A DNA stretch of 9,079 nucleotides. It comes from Pseudomonadota bacterium. GTDB taxonomy: Bacteria; Pseudomonadota; Alphaproteobacteria; Reyranellales; Reyranellaceae. Below, one piece after another: positions 5,769-9,079 of this stretch. Both the position numbers and the translations under genes were made by a program. The notes under the pieces were generated by a model. It had not been told where the DNA came from and made no database searches. It saw nothing but the letters and a program-made list of their open reading frames with translations. Within the stretch, counting starts at the first letter, position 1; every line of letters begins with the position of its first letter. Location: assembly GCA_023436825.1 (NCBI GenBank), contig JAEZHS010000637.1:1-9079 (forward strand), given 5' to 3'.

Positions 5769-6559
5769 ACCGCATCGCCGTCGCGCGCGAGATGGGCTCG
5801 CCGCTGCACCACCAGATCTATCTCGTGCTGGCCGACGGCATCTCGACCGGACGCTACGCCGTGGGTGAGGCGCTGCCGACCGAGGAGCAGCTCACGCGCA
5901 TGTTCAGCGTCTCGCGCATCACCGTGCGCCGCGCCATGGCGAGCCTGCAGGATGCCGGCCTGATCGAGCGTGGCGCGGGCCGGCGCACCGTGGTCAAGCC
6001 GCATATCGGCCAAGCCGTGCGCGTGCCGATGTCGTCGGTGATGGAGAACATCGTCGCCTATGGCGAGGAGACCGTCGCCAAAGTCCTGGAGTTCGGCTAC
6101 GTCGAGGCGCGCGGCGTCGCCCGCGAGAAACTGTGGCAGGCCGACAGGCCGGTGCAGCGCGCGGTGCGCGTGCGTACCCAGAACGGCGTGCCGGTGATGC
6201 ACCTGGTGAGCTACGTGCCCGAGGCGCTGGGCCTGACCTTCACTGCCGGGGAACTGAACCGCATCCCGCTCTACAAGCTGCTCGCGCGCGCTGGCGTCCA
6301 GATGGCGAGCGCCCAGCAGATCGTCTCGGCGTCGCTGGCCGAGCCGCTGGTGGCGTCGCGGCTCGGCGTCAAGGTCGGTGCGGCGCTCATCGACGTGCAC
6401 TGCCTGATGCTCGACCGCGATGGCCGCGCCGTCGAGTACATCGAGATGCTGGCCGTGCCCGAGCACCTGAAGCTGCGCTACGACATGCAGCCGGAGCAGT
6501 TCGAGTCTTCTTCGTCTTCCGGACCGCGCGCGAGACGCGCGCGGTCCGGAGGAAAATGA
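5765..6559 (+). CDS. GntR family transcriptional regulator, HutC/UTRA subfamily
   Basis: The 264-residue protein has an N-terminal winged helix-turn-helix: 'PLHHQIYLVLADGISTGRY' (13-31), then 'LPTEEQLTRMFSVSRITVRR' (37-56) and 'LQDAGLIERG' (61-70), the GntR signature. Residues about 85-240 form a UTRA ligand-binding domain of the HutC type. Features are 'VPVMHLVSYVPE' (142-153), the alternating pattern through 'ALIDVHCLMLDRDGRAVEYIEML' and a terminal 'LKLRYDM'. Members usually repress a transport or catabolic operon and release DNA when bound by the substrate or an intermediate. Here it lies inside the operon it probably controls, translationally coupled to the second permease by an ATGA overlap. 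GGAGAAGG gives a ribosome binding site before ATG 5765. The last 17 residues or so, a serine run followed by arginine-rich sequence (248-264), lie beyond the UTRA fold and are encoded by a hairpin repeat, so the C-terminus looks modified by that repeat. Confidence 0.93.
   Translation: MNRIAVAREMGSPLHHQIYLVLADGISTGRYAVGEALPTEEQLTRMFSVSRITVRRAMASLQDAGLIERGAGRRTVVKPHIGQAVRVPMSSVMENIVAYGEETVAKVLEFGYVEARGVAREKLWQADRPVQRAVRVRTQNGVPVMHLVSYVPEALGLTFTAGELNRIPLYKLLARAGVQMASAQQIVSASLAEPLVASRLGVKVGAALIDVHCLMLDRDGRAVEYIEMLAVPEHLKLRYDMQPEQFESSSSSGPRARRARSGGK
6515..6553. repeat. GC-rich perfect hairpin overlapping the 3' end of the GntR gene
   Basis: Arms of 14 perfectly complementary bases (6518-6531 and 6537-6550, outer TCCGGACC and GGTCCGGA) flank a five-base loop GAGAC. 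Allowing one G-T wobble, the stem extends to 6515-6553, 17 pairs. It encodes the last residues of the GntR protein and ends four bases before its stop. No T-run follows, so it is not a standard terminator. It may be a dispersed palindromic repeat, or an RNA processing or stability element between the regulator and the lyase gene. Confidence 0.8.
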
Positions 6560-6583
6560 GTCTTTCCTGAAAGGAGTCCGTCC

Positions 6584-7453
6584 ATGTCCAATGCCGCCAA
6601 GCTCCGTTCGCTGCTCGCCAGCCGCAAGATGATCACCGCACCGGGCGCCATCGACTGCATCACCGGTCGCGCCATCGCCAGGGCAGGCTTCTCCGCCGTC
6701 TACATGACCGGCGCCGGCACGTCGGCGACGCTGGGCTATCCCGACTACGGCCTGATCACCATGACCGAGATGGTGGGAAATGCCGCGAGAATCGTGAACT
6801 CGATCGACATCCCGCTGATCAGCGACAGCGACACGGGCTTCGGCAACGAGCTCAACGTCTTCCGCACGGTTCAGGAATTCGAGCGCGCCGGCGTCGCCGC
6901 GATCCATATCGAGGACCAGGTGTTTCCCAAGAAGTGCGGCCATCTCGAGAACAAGGAGCTGGTGAGCCGCGAGGACTTCATCGCCAAGATCCGCGCCGCG
7001 GCCGCCGCGCGCCGCTCGAAGGACTTCTGCATCATCGCCCGCACCGATTCGCGCGCCGGGGCCGGGCTCGACGAGGCGGTCGAGCGCGCCAATGCGGCGC
7101 TGGCCAACGGCGCGGACGTGGCCTTCGTCGAGGCGCCGCAGACCATGGCCGAGATCGAGGCGGTGCCGAAGCGTGTCAAGGGGCCGTGCCTGCTGAACGT
7201 CGTGCGCGGCGGCAAGACGCCCGAGATCGAGCTCGAGGCGGCCGAGCGCATGGGCTACGCCATCGCCATCGTGCCGGGCCTGCTGCTGGGCGGCATCATC
7301 CAGACCTGCGACCGCCTGCTGGGCGACCTGAAGGAGGGCAAGCTCCCGCCGGTCACGGGGTCACCGGCGAAGACCTTCGCCCGCTTCGGCGCGGCCGAAT
7401 GGGACGAGCGCCGCACAGCCTTCCGTGACCCCGTCAAGGCCGCTGCCGAGTAG
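6584..7453 (+). CDS. Isocitrate lyase/PEP mutase superfamily C-C lyase (dimethylmalate lyase-like)
   Basis: The 289-residue TIM-barrel protein has the lyase-type active site. 'YMTGAGTS' (40-47) contacts substrate, 'DSDTGFGN' (81-88) holds Mg2+ through Asp81/Asp83, and '[13 protein letters not shown]' (108-120) brings Glu110 and the catalytic Cys118 of the KKCGH motif. That cysteine marks C-C bond lyases and is absent from PEP mutases and oxaloacetate decarboxylases. The C-terminal half has '[11 protein letters not shown]' and 'VPGLLLGG', as in the dimethylmalate lyase/PEP-mutase-like branch. It lacks the C-terminal 'ELY...YYxYE' tail of methylisocitrate lyase PrpB. Expected chemistry is retro-aldol cleavage of a 2-hydroxy or substituted malate to pyruvate (or another 2-oxoacid) plus a carboxylate. 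AAGGAG (6571-6576) precedes ATG 6584. The hydro-lyase genes follow after 11 bp, suggesting it cleaves their product. The exact substrate is unknown. Confidence 0.85.
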   Translation: MSNAAKLRSLLASRKMITAPGAIDCITGRAIARAGFSAVYMTGAGTSATLGYPDYGLITMTEMVGNAARIVNSIDIPLISDSDTGFGNELNVFRTVQEFERAGVAAIHIEDQVFPKKCGHLENKELVSREDFIAKIRAAAAARRSKDFCIIARTDSRAGAGLDEAVERANAALANGADVAFVEAPQTMAEIEAVPKRVKGPCLLNVVRGGKTPEIELEAAERMGYAIAIVPGLLLGGIIQTCDRLLGDLKEGKLPPVTGSPAKTFARFGAAEWDERRTAFRDPVKAAAE

Positions 7454-7464
7454 GGAGACCGACC

Positions 7465-8874
7465 ATGGCATCGCCGCCGCAAACCATGTTCGAGAAGATC
7501 TGGCGTCGCCACATCGTCGTCGATCGCGACGACGACTACACGCTGCTCTACATCGATCGCCATCTGATGCACGACGGCTCGGCCGGCGGCTATGCCCAGC
7601 TGCGCCGGCGGAAGCTGAAGCTCCGGCGCCCCGACCGCGGCTTCGCCACGCCGGACCACTACGTGCTGAGCAACAGCGGCCGCAAGGCCGACATCCCCGA
7701 TCCGCAGCATCGCCGCCTGGTCGAGGAGATCACGGAGAACACCGCGCAGAGCGGCGTCACGCTGTTCGACGTCGGCGACGAGCGCCAGGGCATCGCCCAT
7801 GTCGTCGGGCCAGAGCAGGGCATCACCCAGCCCGGCCTCACGCTGGTGTGCGGCGATTCCCACACCTCGACCCACGGTGCGCTGGGGGCGCTCGCCTTCG
7901 GCATCGGCACGTCGGAGGTGGCGCACGTCATGGCCACGCAATGCCTGTGGCAGCGCAAGCCCAAGGCGATGCGCGTCAGCGTCGATGGCACGCTGGCCGA
8001 GGGTGTCACGGCCAAGGACGTGATCCTGGCGATCATCGCGCGCATCGGCGCAGCCGGCGCCGTCGGCCATGTCATCGAATATGCCGGCAGCGCGATCCGC
8101 GGCCTGTCGATCGAGGGCCGGCTCACCGTCTGCAACATGTCGATCGAAGCCGGCGGCAAGGCCGGCATGGTGGCGCCCGACGACACCACGATCGCTTATC
8201 TCCAGGGTCGGCCCTTCGCGCCGCAGGGCGCCGACTGGGACAAGGCTGTCGCCTTCTGGCGCAGCGTGCCGAGTGACGAGGGCGCGGTGTTCGACCGTGA
8301 CGTCAGCCTCAATGCCGCCGCCATCGTGCCCATGGTGACCTGGGGCACCAGCCCAGAGGACGCTCTGCCTATCACAGCGCGCATACCAGAGCCCGGCACC
8401 GCGCCCGACGCGGCCAAGAAGGACAGCATGGCGCGCGCGCTGGACTACATGGGGCTGCAGCCCGGCACGCCGCTCGAGCAGGTCGCGGTCGACCGGGTTT
8501 TCATCGGCTCCTGCACCAACAGCCGCATAGAAGATCTGCGCTCCGCCGCCAAGATCGCGCGCGGCCGCAAGGCGGTGATCCCGGCCTGGGTCGTGGCGGG
8601 CTCCGGACTGGTGAAGAAGCAGGCCGAGGCCGAGGGCCTCGACAAGGTATTCCGCGACGCCGGCTTCGAATGGCGCGAGCAGCCCGGCTGCTCGATGTGT
8701 GTCGGCATGAACGGCGATACCGGCAAACCGGGGCAGCGCATCGCCTCGACCTCCAACCGCAACTTCGTCGGCCGCCAGGGCCCCGGCGTGCGCACCCATC
8801 TCGTCAGCCGGGCGATGGCCGCGGCCGCCGCGGTCTCCGGCCGCTTCTCCGACGTCCGCCGCCTGCTCGGCTAG
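7465..8874 (+). CDS. Aconitase-family hydro-lyase large subunit (LeuC-like)
   Basis: At 469 residues this closely matches bacterial LeuC in length and architecture. Conserved blocks are '[11 protein letters not shown]' (27-37), 'FATPDHYV' (60-67), '[20 protein letters not shown]' (115-134), '[11 protein letters not shown]', '[13 protein letters not shown]' and '[11 protein letters not shown]'. The [4Fe-4S] ligands are Cys350, Cys409 and Cys412, with the spacing of E. coli LeuC, so the cluster should be intact. Catalytic-region residues Asp64-His65 and Asp131-Ser-His133 are present, but the Asn that follows Asp-His in E. coli LeuC is Tyr66. Biosynthetic LeuC isomerises 2- to 3-isopropylmalate. 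Here, next to a C-C lyase, an importer and a regulator, a catabolic hydratase or dehydratase of a substituted maleate/malate, like dimethylmaleate hydratase DmdA, is more likely. GGGAG (7453-7457) precedes the ATG. The small subunit gene begins 10 bp downstream. Confidence 0.88.
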   Translation: MASPPQTMFEKIWRRHIVVDRDDDYTLLYIDRHLMHDGSAGGYAQLRRRKLKLRRPDRGFATPDHYVLSNSGRKADIPDPQHRRLVEEITENTAQSGVTLFDVGDERQGIAHVVGPEQGITQPGLTLVCGDSHTSTHGALGALAFGIGTSEVAHVMATQCLWQRKPKAMRVSVDGTLAEGVTAKDVILAIIARIGAAGAVGHVIEYAGSAIRGLSIEGRLTVCNMSIEAGGKAGMVAPDDTTIAYLQGRPFAPQGADWDKAVAFWRSVPSDEGAVFDRDVSLNAAAIVPMVTWGTSPEDALPITARIPEPGTAPDAAKKDSMARALDYMGLQPGTPLEQVAVDRVFIGSCTNSRIEDLRSAAKIARGRKAVIPAWVVAGSGLVKKQAEAEGLDKVFRDAGFEWREQPGCSMCVGMNGDTGKPGQRIASTSNRNFVGRQGPGVRTHLVSRAMAAAAAVSGRFSDVRRLLG

Positions 8875-8884
8875 GAGACGCGCC

Positions 8885-9079
8885 ATGGAACCCTTCACCA
8901 CCCTCGAGGCGCCGGCGCGCCCGGTCGACCAGCCCAATGTCGAAACCGACCACATCAGCCCGGCGCGCTGCCTCGGCCGGCCGCGACCGGATCAGGCGAA
9001 GCACCTGTTCAACGACCTGCGCTACGACTCGGGCGGCAAGCCGCGGCCCGAATTCATCATGAACCGGCCAGGCTACGAC
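8885..9079 (+). CDS. Aconitase-family hydro-lyase small subunit (LeuD-like), N-terminal part (cut by window end)
   Basis: Sixty-five codons are visible, running open to the last base. After MEPFTTLEAPARPVDQ comes 'NVETDHISPARCL', which aligns with the LeuD motif 'NVDTDAIIPKQFL'. Next come 'KHLFNDLRYDSGGKPRPEF', like 'AHLFNDWRF', and 'NRPGY', like 'NFPQY'. These are the first strand, substrate-facing region and linker of the swivelling beta/alpha domain that completes the aconitase-type active site with the large subunit. The Asp-His-Ile-Ser-Pro spelling is closer to domain 4 of monomeric aconitases than to typical LeuD. Residues conferring substrate choice lie beyond the window, so specificity cannot be judged. 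AGGAG (8873-8877), overlapping the large-subunit stop, precedes ATG 8885 at good spacing. It is the last visible gene of the importer-lyase operon, and more genes may follow. Confidence 0.85.
   Translation, partial: MEPFTTLEAPARPVDQPNVETDHISPARCLGRPRPDQAKHLFNDLRYDSGGKPRPEFIMNRPGYD

Noticed and set aside
6515..6568. Rho-independent terminator after the GntR gene
   Set aside because: The stem is strong but no T-run follows it, and the lyase gene with a good ribosome binding site begins 31 bases after the hairpin.
6584..7453. Methylisocitrate lyase (PrpB)
   Set aside because: The KKCGH core fits, but the PrpB C-terminal hallmark is missing, 'GGKTPEI' replaces the PrpB sequence, and no prpC or prpD neighbour is seen.
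7465..9079. Biosynthetic isopropylmalate isomerase (leuC/leuD) for leucine synthesis
   Set aside because: Similarity is strong, but the location in an importer-regulator-lyase operon and the DHY and TDHISP changes favour a catabolic paralogue. Not fully excluded, so no gene symbol was given.

Overview
The window is GC-rich (visibly about 65% G+C, with strong G/C third-position bias) and densely coded. Gene families, ATGA overlaps and dispersed palindromic repeats all suggest an alphaproteobacterium, perhaps of the Hyphomicrobiales or Rhodospirillales. No single gene fixes the genus. Nearly everything runs on the + strand. The exception is a truncated gene at the left edge. I saw no rRNA, tRNA, CRISPR array or transposase.

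Left region (1-2123): a minus-strand ABATE/CGNR-type putative regulator, cut by the window edge, diverges from a small plus-strand operon. The shared promoter region carries phased octamer repeats. The operon encodes a VOC/glyoxalase-fold protein, a GNAT acetyltransferase and a GFA-type zinc protein. It ends in a second GNAT gene that is clearly a pseudogene, with three reading-frame breaks and a missing middle. The intact genes look like a small stress or detoxification set, but their substrates cannot be read from the sequence.

Right region (2264 to the window edge): one long operon. It encodes a NitT/TauT-family ABC importer (periplasmic binding protein, ATPase, two permeases), a GntR/HutC regulator, a Cys-containing lyase of the isocitrate lyase/PEP mutase superfamily, and a two-subunit aconitase-family hydro-lyase resembling LeuC/LeuD. 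The small subunit is cut by the window end. Together they suggest uptake of a carboxylate, hydration of an unsaturated di-acid (or isomerisation of a hydroxy-acid), and retro-aldol cleavage to pyruvate or another 2-oxoacid plus a short acid. The enzyme pair parallels the dimethylmaleate hydratase/dimethylmalate lyase steps of nicotinate fermentation, but here it sits with a dedicated ABC importer and an in-operon regulator. The substrate is unknown, and this cassette is the most interesting item in the window.

Two palindromic elements interrupt the operon. A roughly 123-bp imperfect inverted repeat lies between the ATPase and first permease genes, and its right end supplies the permease's ribosome binding site. 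A 14-bp perfect GC-rich hairpin forms the last codons of the GntR gene. A six-codon ORF bridges the two permease genes through ATGA overlaps at both ends.
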